64,000 nt of DNA from Acrocarpospora corrugata. GTDB taxonomy: Bacteria; Actinomycetota; Actinomycetes; Streptosporangiales; Streptosporangiaceae. Made by a program: the position numbers and the translations under genes. Below, piece after piece: positions 31,945 to 39,979 of the stretch. How positions within the stretch are numbered: position 1 is the stretch's first letter; each line of letters starts with the position of its first letter. The notes under the pieces were generated by a model. That model saw only the letters and a list, made by a program, of their open reading frames with translations, was not told where the DNA came from and made no database searches. The stretch is from NCBI RefSeq assembly GCF_009687845.1, contig NZ_BLAD01000055.1, forward strand, positions 857 through 64,856, given 5' to 3'.

Positions 31945-33489
31945 GTGGCCAACGGAACCACCTACAAGACCTGCACCTGCCGCGACGAGCAAGGAAAACG
32001 CCTCGGCACCAGCTGCCCGAAACTGCGCCGACCCGGTCGCAGCGGCGAACGATGGAACAGCACCCACGGCAAATGGGCTTACCAGCTGGAGCTGCCCGCG
32101 CACGCCGACGGCAGGCGACGCAACCCGCTCCGGCGTAGCGGATTCGACACCCTTGAAGAGGCCGAGAACGAACTCGACCACGCCCGCGGCCTGCTGGCCC
32201 TGGACGACGACCCCCAGGCGAAACGGAAGATCACCGACCTGATGCTGTCGGTAGTGAAAGACACCAGGAAACTGCCCGACACCGAGGAGGTACGGCGCAA
32301 GGTCCGCACCTGCCAAGACCTCAACCGGCAGATCACCGTCGCCGAATGGCTGCAGGAGTTCCTGGCCCGCAAACGCCGCATCGAAGCCACCACCCGCGCC
32401 GGTTACGCCTCCCACGTCCGCCTCTACCTCACCCCGTACCTGGGAGAAGTCCGGCTGGATCGCCTGCGTGTCTCCGACATCGCGGGCATGTTCGACGCCA
32501 TCGAGGAGTTCAACGACATCATCGCGGTCGAGCGCGCCAGCGGCGACCCGGAACGCGTCGCGAAGGTGAGATACCGGCGGCCGGTCGGGCCTCCCACGAT
32601 GCACCGCATCCGCGCCACACTGCGGCACGCGCTAAACATCGCCATCCGGCAAGACCGGCTGCTGGACTTCAACCCCGCCGCCGTCGTCGAACTCCCACCC
32701 GCAGCCCGGCCCAAACCCGTGGTGTGGACCGAGGAGCGGGTGACCCAATGGCGGGCCGACTATTCGGCCCGTACCGAGGCCGCGCGCCGGATCAAGGCCC
32801 GGGTGGATGTGATCGGCTTCTTCATCTCTGTCCCGCGCCCGTCGCCGGTCATGGTGTGGACACCGGCCCACACCTCGGCGTTCCTGGCCCGCGCCCGCCG
32901 CCACCGCTTGCACGTGCTGTACCGGCTGATCGCTCTGCGGGGATTGCGTCGTGGCGAAGCAGTGGGCCTGCGCTGGCCGGACGTCAACTTCTCGGGAGCA
33001 ACGATCGGCGTGCATTGGCAGATCACCCAACTCGGCTGGCAGCCCGTCCAGGGCAAGCCGAAGACCGACGCCAGCGACCGCGTCATCGCCGTCGACACCG
33101 AAACGATGAAACTTCTCAAGAAACACCGCGCCAGGCAGGCCGAGGAACGCCTCGCCGCGGGCGACGACTGGACCGACAGCGGGTTCGTCTTCACCGATGA
33201 GCTCGGCCGGCCGCTGCATCCGCAGCACGTCACCGACCAGTTCTACTGGCTGGCCTTCGAAGCCCAGCTCCCACCCGTAAGGTTGCACGACCTGCGGCAC
33301 GGCGCGGCGTCCCTCATGCTCGCCGCCGGAGTGGAGTTGAAGATTGTGCAGGAGACGCTCGGCCACGTTTCCTCGACCTTCACCCGCGACACCTACACCA
33401 GCGTCTATCCGGAGGTCGCCGCGGCTGCCGCCGAGTCGACGGCAGCCCTCCTGGCCATTCCCTCCTCACCGGCCCCTCCCCGCGGATAA
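31945..33489 (+). CDS. int: tyrosine site-specific integrase
   Basis: 514 residues from a GTG. An N-terminal arm-binding region (CTCRDEQGKRLGTSCPKL, then WAYQLELPAHADG) is followed by a core-binding SAM-like domain (WLQEFLARKRRIEATTRAGY). The catalytic domain contains R in LIALRGLRRGEAVGLRW, HxxR in LHDLRHGAASLMLAAG, then TLGHVSSTFTRDTYTSVYPE with the H and the nucleophilic Y. This is the pSAM2-like actinomycete integrase type, which recombines with the 3' ends of tRNA genes. The tRNA-Lys 850 bases downstream, 3' end facing the integrase, is the evident target. Confidence 0.95.
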   Translation: MANGTTYKTCTCRDEQGKRLGTSCPKLRRPGRSGERWNSTHGKWAYQLELPAHADGRRRNPLRRSGFDTLEEAENELDHARGLLALDDDPQAKRKITDLMLSVVKDTRKLPDTEEVRRKVRTCQDLNRQITVAEWLQEFLARKRRIEATTRAGYASHVRLYLTPYLGEVRLDRLRVSDIAGMFDAIEEFNDIIAVERASGDPERVAKVRYRRPVGPPTMHRIRATLRHALNIAIRQDRLLDFNPAAVVELPPAARPKPVVWTEERVTQWRADYSARTEAARRIKARVDVIGFFISVPRPSPVMVWTPAHTSAFLARARRHRLHVLYRLIALRGLRRGEAVGLRWPDVNFSGATIGVHWQITQLGWQPVQGKPKTDASDRVIAVDTETMKLLKKHRARQAEERLAAGDDWTDSGFVFTDELGRPLHPQHVTDQFYWLAFEAQLPPVRLHDLRHGAASLMLAAGVELKIVQETLGHVSSTFTRDTYTSVYPEVAAAAAESTAALLAIPSSPAPPRG

Positions 33490-33503
33490 CTCGGGACCGG
33501 CCC

Positions 33504-33523
33504 AGTTCAGACGGAGTTCAGAC
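33504..33523. repeat. 11-bp-period direct repeat after integrase gene
   Basis: AGTTCAGAC occurs at 33504-33512 and 33515-33523, repeating every 11 bases so both copies face the same side of the helix. Immediately downstream of int and on the attachment-site side, it is a candidate arm-type binding site for integrase or excisionase. Confidence 0.45.
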
Positions 33524-33580
33524 TTCGATCCGATCGCCAGAACAGGTGATCAATCGAGGCTGAGCCCGGGTTCCCGACGT

Positions 33581-33608
33581 GGGCCCGCCTCGAAGCCGGG
33601 GCGGGCCC
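33581..33608. terminator. bidirectional hairpin between int and secreted-protein gene
   Basis: GGGCCCGCC (33581-33589) and GGCGGGCCC (33600-33608) form a perfect 9-bp stem with a 10-base loop, between the convergent integrase (end 33489) and secreted-protein gene (end 33665). Confidence 0.65.
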
Positions 33609-33664
33609 GCGTCCATTGGACCGCGAGTGTCGGCGGGTACCGGCGCACGGACAGGCTGGAGCGG

Positions 33665-34021
33665 CTACCGTCTGGTGATCCAGACCGATTCCTCGCAGCG
33701 CCGCGTGACGCCTCTGATGCCGGTGCACATCTTGAACACATCGACGTGGCTGATGTAGGTGCGGTCTTCTCCGCAGCCCCACGCGGCTCCGTTGGAGTCG
33801 GCCACGGTGTAGGTGCCGAGCATGGATGTGGCGTACTCGGCCTCCACGTACAGGTTGTCGGCCTTGTTGTCGCACACCACGATGTGGTTGCGGTCTTCTG
33901 ATACATGAACACTCCCAGCGGTGGTCGCATGGCCCCATCCCGGCGCGGGACCGGTGGCTGAGGCGGGCACGGTGACCATCACGGCAAGGGCAGCCGAGGC
34001 GATGAAGACGCGAACAAGCAC
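33665..34021 (-). CDS. small secreted protein, element cargo
   Basis: 118 residues from a GTG, with a Sec signal peptide (VFIASAALAVMVTVPASATG). The mature part contains four cysteines (VVCDNKADN, AWGCGEDR, FKMCTG, RRCEES), probably two disulfides, and a YVEAEYATSM segment. No known family; small extracellular inhibitor-like or stress proteins in actinomycetes have this form. It lies between the integrase and the tRNA attachment site, so it belongs to the element but not to its transfer machinery. Confidence 0.7.
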   Translation of the reverse strand: MLVRVFIASAALAVMVTVPASATGPAPGWGHATTAGSVHVSEDRNHIVVCDNKADNLYVEAEYATSMLGTYTVADSNGAAWGCGEDRTYISHVDVFKMCTGIRGVTRRCEESVWITRR

Positions 34022-34230
34022 AGCGATCCGTTCCGGAAGGGGCCGTCAAAACGGCTGCCATCCTGAACGAAGTTCCCCCCGGCCTCGGCGCATTGACCGA
34101 GGCTTGGCCGGTGAACAAGCCGGTCGGGGAAGAGCGAGACCCGCGAGCCGCTTCCGGGGGTGTTCTTATGGTCGTCAGATGGGTCTGACTTGACGTGGGC
34201 TGCCCTTATCGATCTTCAGGCGGCACGGCG

Positions 34231-34268
34231 CGTGCCCAGTCCGTGCCCATGAGCAACCAACGAGCAAC
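34231..34268. repeat. paired 11-bp-period direct repeats near the attachment site
   Basis: CGTGCCCA repeats at 34231-34238 and 34242-34249, and GAGCAAC at 34251-34257 and 34262-34268, each pair 11 bases apart. They lie 75-110 bases from the tRNA-Lys 3' end on the element side. The layout fits arm-type integrase sites flanking the crossover core. The rest of 34022-34341 holds no gene. Confidence 0.5.
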
Positions 34269-34341
34269 ACCTTGCGATCTCGCCTCGACAACGAGGTCCC
34301 AAATCGGGAGGAATCGGCAGGTCAAATGGGGTCAAAGGTGG

Positions 34342-34413
34342 TGGGGCGCCAGGGATTCGAACCCTGAACCTACGGATTAAAAGTCCGGAGCTCTGCCGTT
34401 GAGCTAGCACCCC
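34342..34413 (-). tRNA. tRNA-Lys (anticodon TTT), probable attachment site
   Basis: Cloverleaf on the minus strand: acceptor GGGGTGC pairs with GCGCCCC (one G-T pair), D arm GCTC/GAGC, anticodon stem CCGGA/TCCGT (closing A-T) with loop CTTTTAA giving TTT, T arm CAGGG-TTCGAAT-CCCTG, discriminator A. CCA is not encoded. The 3' end points at the integrase, the standard geometry for element insertion. The tRNA is complete because the element supplies or preserves its 3' end. Confidence 0.95.
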
Positions 34414-34487
34414 TTGTGTTGCAGGGTACAGCGAGTCGCAGCGGTCCCGCGACGGGCTTTCCCCGTGATCCAGACTAGCGGCAAGCC

Positions 34488-35642
34488 TCACCGATAGGCA
34501 GGCAGACCCGTCAGCGCCTCTCCGAGAACCAGCGTGTGAATCTCCTCGGTGCCTTCGTAGGTCAGCACCGACTCCAGGTTGTTCATGTGCCGGATGACCG
34601 GATACTCCAAGGTCACCCCATTCGCCCCCAAGATCGACCGAGCCTGTCGAGCAATGTCCAGAGCCGCCCGAACGTTGGCGAGCTTGCCGAAGCTGACCTG
34701 CCGAGGACTGAGCTGCCCAGCGTCCTTCAACCGCCCGAGATGGAGCGCGGTCAGCCCGGCCTGCCCGAGACCGACTGCCATCCAGGCGAGCTTCTCCTGA
34801 GTGAGCTGGAACCCCCCAATGGGCTTGCCGAACTGCACGCGACTCTTCGCATAGTCGATAGCGGATTCCAGACAGGCGCGCCCGGCGCCCACGACACCCC
34901 ACAGAATCCCGAACCGCGCCTCCGAGAGACACGAGAGCGGCCCCTTCAACCCGGTGACCCCAGGAAGAACCGCCGAAGCAGGCAAGCGAACGTCGTCGAA
35001 GTAGAGCGACGACGTGACCGAAGCCCTTAGGGACAGCTTGCGGTGGATCTCAGGGGCGCTGAACCCAGGCGTCGACGTGGGAACCACGAACCCCCGGACT
35101 CCCGAATCCGTCTGCGCCCACACGATGGCGACATCGGCGATCGAGCCATTAGTGATCCACATCTTGGAGCCATTGAGGATCCAGTCTCCCGAAGGGTCCT
35201 GTTTCGCATTCGTACGCATCCCCGCCGGATCCGATCCGTGATCAGGCTCAGTCAGCCCGAAGCACCCGATCGCCTCGCCGGCGGCCATCCGCGGCAGCCA
35301 CTCCTCTTTCTGCTCCTCCGACCCGTACTTCCAGATCGGGAACATCGCCAGCGACCCCTGAACCGACACGAACGACCGCAACCCGGAATCCCCGGCTTCG
35401 AGTTCACGGCAAGCGACCCCGTACGAAACAGCGTCCAGACCCGCGCAGCCGTACCCGGACAAATGCATCCCGAGCATCCCCAGCGACCCGAGCACCGGCC
35501 CAAGCGTCGAAGCGGGGAACGTCCCGTTCTCGAACCAGTCGCCCACTCCGGGCAGCACGTGTTCCCTGACGAAACCCTGAGCCGTGTCCCGGACCATGCG
35601 CTGTTCGGAGGTGAGCTGGTCGTCCAGGTTCAGCAGGTCCAT
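34488..35642 (-). CDS. gcdH: acyl-CoA dehydrogenase, glutaryl-CoA dehydrogenase-like
   Basis: 384 residues from the ATG at 35642 (MDLLNLDDQLT); the frame extends upstream, but the family normally begins here. Features are FGLTEPDHGSDPAGMRTNA and WILNGSKMWITNGSIADVAI (FAD/substrate loops), RVQFGKPIGGFQLTQEKLAW, and the C-terminal SVLTYEGTEEIHTLVLGEAL. The Glu in TYEGT is the catalytic base position of glutaryl-CoA dehydrogenase. It would convert glutaryl-CoA to crotonyl-CoA in lysine or aromatic breakdown. It is the first chromosomal gene beyond the element; substrate assignment is by motif only. Confidence 0.85.
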   Translation of the reverse strand: MDLLNLDDQLTSEQRMVRDTAQGFVREHVLPGVGDWFENGTFPASTLGPVLGSLGMLGMHLSGYGCAGLDAVSYGVACRELEAGDSGLRSFVSVQGSLAMFPIWKYGSEEQKEEWLPRMAAGEAIGCFGLTEPDHGSDPAGMRTNAKQDPSGDWILNGSKMWITNGSIADVAIVWAQTDSGVRGFVVPTSTPGFSAPEIHRKLSLRASVTSSLYFDDVRLPASAVLPGVTGLKGPLSCLSEARFGILWGVVGAGRACLESAIDYAKSRVQFGKPIGGFQLTQEKLAWMAVGLGQAGLTALHLGRLKDAGQLSPRQVSFGKLANVRAALDIARQARSILGANGVTLEYPVIRHMNNLESVLTYEGTEEIHTLVLGEALTGLPAYR

Positions 35643-35727
35643 GGGGTCAGGGTATCCGGGGATCATCGGGGTTGTACCAGGGGCAATCCCGATGTGCATA
35701 GTCCTTATCGCAGGGCAGTCTGAAGAC

Positions 35728-36117
35728 ATGAACGAGATGACTCCCCACGGTTCGGTCAAGCAGCTCCGTCGTCGCAAGGACGGTAAGGTCATCGCCGGAG
35801 TTTGCTCCGGTGTTGGCAACTACGTCGGGATCGACCCCAACATCCTGCGGGTCGGCCTGGCCATCGCGTCGCTCTTCGGCGGCCTCGGTGTCGGCATCTA
35901 CGCGGTGGCGTGGCTGCTCATTCCGGACCAGGACAAGGACGCGTCGATCGTCCAGAATCTGATCGACAACAACAAGGACAACCCGGTCTGGAAGGACACT
36001 CAGGCCAAGGTCCAGGACAAGTGGTCAAAGGCTACGAACCGGCACCAGCCGTCGATGCCCCACGACCCGTACGCCCACCACCCCTACAGCCAGCCCAAGG
36101 CGGACGACAAGCTCTAA
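35728..36117 (+). CDS. PspC-domain membrane protein
   Basis: 129 residues from the ATG at 35728 (MNEMTPHGSVKQLRRRKDGK). The PspC domain follows: VIAGVCSGVGNYVGIDPNIL, RVGLAIASLFGGLGVGIYAV and WLLIPDQDKD, with one or two membrane helices. The C-terminus is polar and His/Pro-rich. PspC proteins sense membrane stress in Gram-negatives; in actinomycetes the domain often stands alone and its role is less clear. The stop overlaps the stop of the convergent MFS gene. Confidence 0.9.
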   Translation: MNEMTPHGSVKQLRRRKDGKVIAGVCSGVGNYVGIDPNILRVGLAIASLFGGLGVGIYAVAWLLIPDQDKDASIVQNLIDNNKDNPVWKDTQAKVQDKWSKATNRHQPSMPHDPYAHHPYSQPKADDKL

Positions 36118-37400
36118 GCAGCCCGGACCTTGGCGATGATCTCCGTACGGGACTCGGTCCAGGTCATGGCCAGCACGGCCGCGGCGGACAGACCGGCTGC
36201 TCCGGCCAGTGCGACCACGGGCTCGGGGCCGAGTTCCTGGGCGAGCGCGCCTCCGATCAGGATGCCGACGCCCTGTGCGGCCAGCAGGCCCGACTGGACC
36301 AGCCCGAACGCCTGCCCCCGACGCTCCGGGGGCACGCACTGCACGAACGCGGCATTGGCCGCGAGCTGGTACGCACCACCGACACCCGACAGAACCCATA
36401 GCAACAGGACGATCTCCAGCGGCGGCCGCATCGCGCAGAGGATCAGCGGCGCGCAGGTCAGCATCGCCATCCACCCCATGGCCCGCAAACGCCCTGATGG
36501 CGTGACGAATCGGCTGAACAGGAACGCTCCAAGGACGGTCCCGGTCGGCATCGCCGCCATCAGTAGCCCGCCGATGACGGGCACGGGTAACCGGCCGTCG
36601 TCCAGTTCCGCCGCGTACGGCACGGCGATCCCCTCCGGAAGCACATAGAAGCCGCACAACCAGGCGAACAGCACCAACGTTCGCAGTCGTCGGTCGCCGA
36701 AGACCAGTTGGGCGCCCGCCCGGGTCATCGTCCACATCGACGGCCGGTTCTCGTCCTCCGGCGTGGGCGCGGCGCGGCGCCGGACCCCGGCGACCAGGAT
36801 CAGCGCCGATCCCAGGAACGTGGCACAGTCCAGCGCCAGCGCCCGGTACGGCCCCAGCCCGGCGATCACCGCCCCGCCGGCGGCGAAGCCCAGCATCTGA
36901 ACCGCCTGGTTCGTCATGTTCTGCAGGGCCGAACCCATGACGTACCGATCGCCTTCCAGGATCTCCGGGAGCAGCGCGGCCCGCGCGGCCGAGAACGGCG
37001 CGCTGAGCAGCACGACCAGGAACACCAGCACGCAGAGCACCGGGAACGGGGTGCCCGGAATCGCCATGATGGCGACAAGACTGGCGCGCAGCAGGTCGCA
37101 CAGGAGCATGACGCGGCGGCGCGGGAACCGGTCCGCCAGCCCGGCGAGCAACGGCCCACCGATGATCGGCGGCAGGTACGTCAGCGCGTAGACGGCCGCG
37201 GTGGCCAGCGGCGACTGGGTACGGTTATAGACAAGAACGGCCAATGCGACCTGGGCCAGTTGGTCGCCCAAGAGCGACATTCCCTGCCCAAGCCACAACG
37301 CCCGGAATTCTCCGATCGCGAGGACTTCGCCGTAGGTTGCCTGGCGTTCGGGCGGACGGCGGTGCCGACCCGGTAGCCGGTCGGGCTTGGTGGCCGCCAT
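36114..37400 (-). CDS. MFS transporter
   Basis: 428 residues with about 12 membrane helices. The motif between helices 2 and 3 is LLAGLADRFPRRRVMLLCDL, and the second half carries FSRFVTPSGRLRAMGW and RRGQAFGLVQSGLLAAQGVG. It resembles the DHA3-like, enterobactin-exporter-type subfamily common next to actinomycete regulators, probably a drug or metabolite efflux pump. The 24-residue N-terminus is basic. It converges with PspC with a four-base stop overlap. Confidence 0.9.
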   Translation of the reverse strand: MAATKPDRLPGRHRRPPERQATYGEVLAIGEFRALWLGQGMSLLGDQLAQVALAVLVYNRTQSPLATAAVYALTYLPPIIGGPLLAGLADRFPRRRVMLLCDLLRASLVAIMAIPGTPFPVLCVLVFLVVLLSAPFSAARAALLPEILEGDRYVMGSALQNMTNQAVQMLGFAAGGAVIAGLGPYRALALDCATFLGSALILVAGVRRRAAPTPEDENRPSMWTMTRAGAQLVFGDRRLRTLVLFAWLCGFYVLPEGIAVPYAAELDDGRLPVPVIGGLLMAAMPTGTVLGAFLFSRFVTPSGRLRAMGWMAMLTCAPLILCAMRPPLEIVLLLWVLSGVGGAYQLAANAAFVQCVPPERRGQAFGLVQSGLLAAQGVGILIGGALAQELGPEPVVALAGAAGLSAAAVLAMTWTESRTEIIAKVRAA

Positions 37401-37494
37401 TTCTCTCCGCTGAGCTTGCAGGACTGCACCTGACAGACCGTGTTCAGTATGTCACCTACAGTGCCTACCGCGCTCGCGAATTGCAACCCCGCGA

Positions 37495-37836
37495 CTACCA
37501 TCCGAGTTCGTGCAGCGCCTCGTCGTCGATGCCGAAGTGATGGGCGATCTCGTGGACGACGGTGATCTGCACCTCTCCGACCACGTCTTCCTCGGTATCG
37601 CAGATCTCCAGAGTGGGATTCCGGTAGATCTCGATACGGTCGGGTAGCATGCCCGAGTACCACTCGCCGCGTTCGGTCAGTGGAATGCCGGTATACAGCC
37701 CGAGAAGTCCTTGTTCGGGCGGATCGTCTACTACGACCACGACAACGTTGTCCATCACCTTGGCGAGCTCTGGCGGGATCGTGTCCAGCGCTTCGGACAC
37801 GAGCTCCTCGAATCTGTTCCGCGAGACCTCGATCAC
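37495..37836 (-). CDS. zincin-like metallopeptidase (PF06262 family)
   Basis: 113 residues. It starts FEELVSEALDTIPPELAKVM and contains LLGLYTGIPLTERG, RIEIYRNPTLEIC and, near the C-terminus, VVHEIAHHFGIDDEALHELGW. HEIAHHFGIDD is the extended zinc-binding HExxHxxGxxD motif of this minimal metallopeptidase family. Physiological substrate unknown. It is divergent from the metallophosphoesterase gene with 38 bases between starts, so the promoters overlap. Confidence 0.93.
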   Translation of the reverse strand: MIEVSRNRFEELVSEALDTIPPELAKVMDNVVVVVVDDPPEQGLLGLYTGIPLTERGEWYSGMLPDRIEIYRNPTLEICDTEEDVVGEVQITVVHEIAHHFGIDDEALHELGW

Positions 37837-37874
37837 AGTGCCAAATCTACTTGGCCCCGGATTTCGGGGTAGAC

Positions 37875-39491
37875 ATGAAGGACGTGGAGCTCACCAACAT
37901 CGTCCGCCGCCTCGCCCAGGGCTGGCTGGCGCGGATCCTGGCGGTCATCATGGTTGCCCTGGCCGGCGCCTGGCTGGGGCTGTCCTTCGGCGCGTCCACC
38001 CAGACCGCCGTCGGTCCCGCCGACATCGGCATGACCCTGCAACCCGCCTGGGGCGGCGAAACAGTGATCGACGTGCGCCCCCTTGGCACGCTCCGATTCG
38101 ACAGCCACAGCGGTCCGATACGGCTGGGCATCAGTATCGAAGCCGTTCATCCCGACGTGGCCCAGCAGATCCTGCAGAATCCGAGATGGGCCGATCGGCT
38201 GCCCCAGACCATCGAGACCGACCTGATCGCCGGCCTCCGCAAGCTGATCATTCGAGCGGTGATCTGCGCGGTTCTGGCCGGATTCCTGACCGGGCTGATC
38301 GTCTTCCGCAAGCTCTCCGCGGCCGCCTGGACCAGCGGCATCGCGCTCCTGTCGGTCGCCGCGCTGGGCGTCACCTCGGCTTTGACCCTCAATCCCCGCT
38401 CGATCTCCGAGCCCAGGTATACCGGTTTGCTCACCGGTGTGCCATCTCTGGTGGGAGACGCCCAATCGATCGTCACAAAATTTTCTGAGTACCGCGGCCA
38501 GCTCGCCAAACTCGTGACAAACGTCTCGCAACTCTACGAAGCAGGCTCAACCCTCCCGATCTATGAGCCCGATCCCGACACCATCCGGGTCCTGCATGTC
38601 TCCGACCTGCACATCAACCCCGTGTCCTGGAACGTGATCCGCTCCCTCAAGGAGCAATTCAAGATCAATATGATCATCGACACCGGCGACATCAGCGACC
38701 ACGGCACCACCGCCGAGAACGGTTTCGTCGAAGAGATCGGCCGCCTCGGCGTCCCATACGTCTACGTACGTGGCAATCACGACTCTCGCGAAACCGAAGA
38801 AGCCGTAGCCAAGCAGGAGAACGCCGTCGTCCTCGACGGAACCTCCGCGGAAATCAAGGGTCTACGCATCTACGGCGTAGGCGACCCCCGCTTCACGCCC
38901 GACAAATCCGTAGACGTCGACTCCGATCCCGTCTCCCTCACCAACCTGGGCCGTTCCCACGCGGTACGGCTCTCGCCCCCCGAATGGCCACGAAGCAGCT
39001 CAACCTCCGCGCCCGACACCATCCCCGCCGACCTCGTGGCCGTCCACGACCCCACCGTCGGCCGTGGTTTCAGCGGCTCGGTGGCCCTTGTGCTGGCCGG
39101 CCACACCCACGCCCGCTCCACCGAACTCCTTTCCACCGGAACCCGGATGATCGTCCAGGGTTCCACCGGCGCGGCGGGCCTGCGGGGCCTCGAACACGAC
39201 GAGCCGACTCCCCATCAGGCGTCAGTTCTGTACTTCAGCAAAGACACTCATCGGCTCCAGGCCTGGGACGACATCACCGTCGGGGGCCTCGGGGAGCAGT
39301 GGATCCAGTGTGAACGTCATATCGAGCCCGAGCCAGGTCGTACAATTTTCCCAGAGCCAGGGAACGTCCCGTCGCCATCGGGAACGATCAGTGGCACGCC
39401 GTCGCCGATCGCTTTGGCAACAAGGGCTCAAGTCCCCTATGCTTCAGAGGTCTCCGACGGAAGACGGCACGGAACAGGGAGAAACCCCTGA
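37875..39491 (+). CDS. membrane-anchored metallophosphoesterase
   Basis: 538 residues from the ATG at 37875. The N-terminal part has membrane helices at about 20-40 (ILAVIMVALAGAWLGLSFG), 118-140 and 150-168. The C-terminal calcineurin-like domain shows VLHVSDLHINPVSW, IDTGDISDHGTTAE, VYVRGNHDS and LVLAGHTHARSTELL, the complete metal ligand set. Proteins of this form are predicted extracytoplasmic phosphodiesterases of Gram-positive bacteria. The last 50 residues (after HRLQAWDD) look non-conserved, and the gene ends one base before tRNA-Glu; the tRNA promoter overlaps this end. Confidence 0.88.
   Translation: MKDVELTNIVRRLAQGWLARILAVIMVALAGAWLGLSFGASTQTAVGPADIGMTLQPAWGGETVIDVRPLGTLRFDSHSGPIRLGISIEAVHPDVAQQILQNPRWADRLPQTIETDLIAGLRKLIIRAVICAVLAGFLTGLIVFRKLSAAAWTSGIALLSVAALGVTSALTLNPRSISEPRYTGLLTGVPSLVGDAQSIVTKFSEYRGQLAKLVTNVSQLYEAGSTLPIYEPDPDTIRVLHVSDLHINPVSWNVIRSLKEQFKINMIIDTGDISDHGTTAENGFVEEIGRLGVPYVYVRGNHDSRETEEAVAKQENAVVLDGTSAEIKGLRIYGVGDPRFTPDKSVDVDSDPVSLTNLGRSHAVRLSPPEWPRSSSTSAPDTIPADLVAVHDPTVGRGFSGSVALVLAGHTHARSTELLSTGTRMIVQGSTGAAGLRGLEHDEPTPHQASVLYFSKDTHRLQAWDDITVGGLGEQWIQCERHIEPEPGRTIFPEPGNVPSPSGTISGTPSPIALATRAQVPYASEVSDGRRHGTGRNP
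39414..39443 (+). promoter_or_regulatory. probable promoter of the tRNA cluster
   Basis: TTGGCA (39414-39419) and TATGCT (39438-39443), 18 bases apart, match the vegetative -35/-10 pattern 48 bases upstream of tRNA-Glu. It lies within the 3' end of the metallophosphoesterase frame. Confidence 0.6.
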
Positions 39492-39564
39492 GCCCCCATC
39501 GTCTAGCGGCCTAGGACACCGCCCTTTCAAGGCGGCGGCACGGGTTCGAATCCCGTTGGGGGCA
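39492..39564 (+). tRNA. tRNA-Glu (anticodon TTC)
   Basis: Acceptor GCCCCCA pairs with TGGGGGC; anticodon stem CCGCC/GGCGG with loop CTTTCAA gives TTC; T arm ACGGG-TTCGAAT-CCCGT; discriminator A. 73 bases, CCA not encoded. Confidence 0.96.
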
Positions 39565-39660
39565 CTGGTTTACCAGGGAAAAAGGCAGGTCGAAGACCTC
39601 CTAGGAACTGGTAAGCTAGACGAGCAGAACAACACGGAAGCGCAAACTTCCGGACATAGA

Positions 39661-39735
39661 GGTCCTGTAGAGCAGTTTGGAGTGCTCGCCACCCTGTCAA
39701 GGTGGAGGTCGCGGGTTCAAGTCCCGTCAGGACCG
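39661..39735 (+). tRNA. tRNA-Asp (anticodon GTC)
   Basis: Acceptor GGTCCTG pairs with CAGGACC; D arm GAGC/GCTC; anticodon stem CCACC/GGTGG with loop CTGTCAA gives GTC; T arm GCGGG-TTCAAGT-CCCGT; discriminator G. 75 bases. Confidence 0.96.
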
Positions 39736-39755
39736 CTCCCGACGCAAGTCGTCGA

Positions 39756-39829
39756 GGTCAGGTAGCTCAGTTGGTACGAGCGACCGCCTGAAAAGCGGTA
39801 GGTCGGCGGTTCGACCCCGCCCCTGACCA
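39756..39829 (+). tRNA. tRNA-Phe (anticodon GAA)
   Basis: Acceptor GGTCAGG pairs with CCTGACC; anticodon stem ACCGC/GCGGT with loop CTGAAAA gives GAA; T arm GGCGG-TTCGACC-CCGCC; discriminator A. 74 bases. Glu-Asp-Phe is a common tRNA order in actinobacteria. Confidence 0.95.
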
Positions 39830-39849
39830 CATTAGTGACCAGCTAAAAC

Positions 39850-39882
39850 GCCCCGGACGGTTTTCGTTCCGGGGCTTTTTTT
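39850..39882 (+). terminator. intrinsic terminator of the tRNA cluster
   Basis: GCCCCGGA (39850-39857) pairs perfectly with TCCGGGGC (39868-39875) and is followed by seven T residues, a textbook Rho-independent terminator 20 bases after tRNA-Phe. Confidence 0.95.
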
Positions 39883-39979
39883 GATCTTCGCTGACCGCCG
39901 AGGTCGACATCGCCGACCGCACCTTCACCGAAGAGGGCTCAGCGGGCCGCAGTGACCAGGGTGCCTGGCCGCGAATGGT

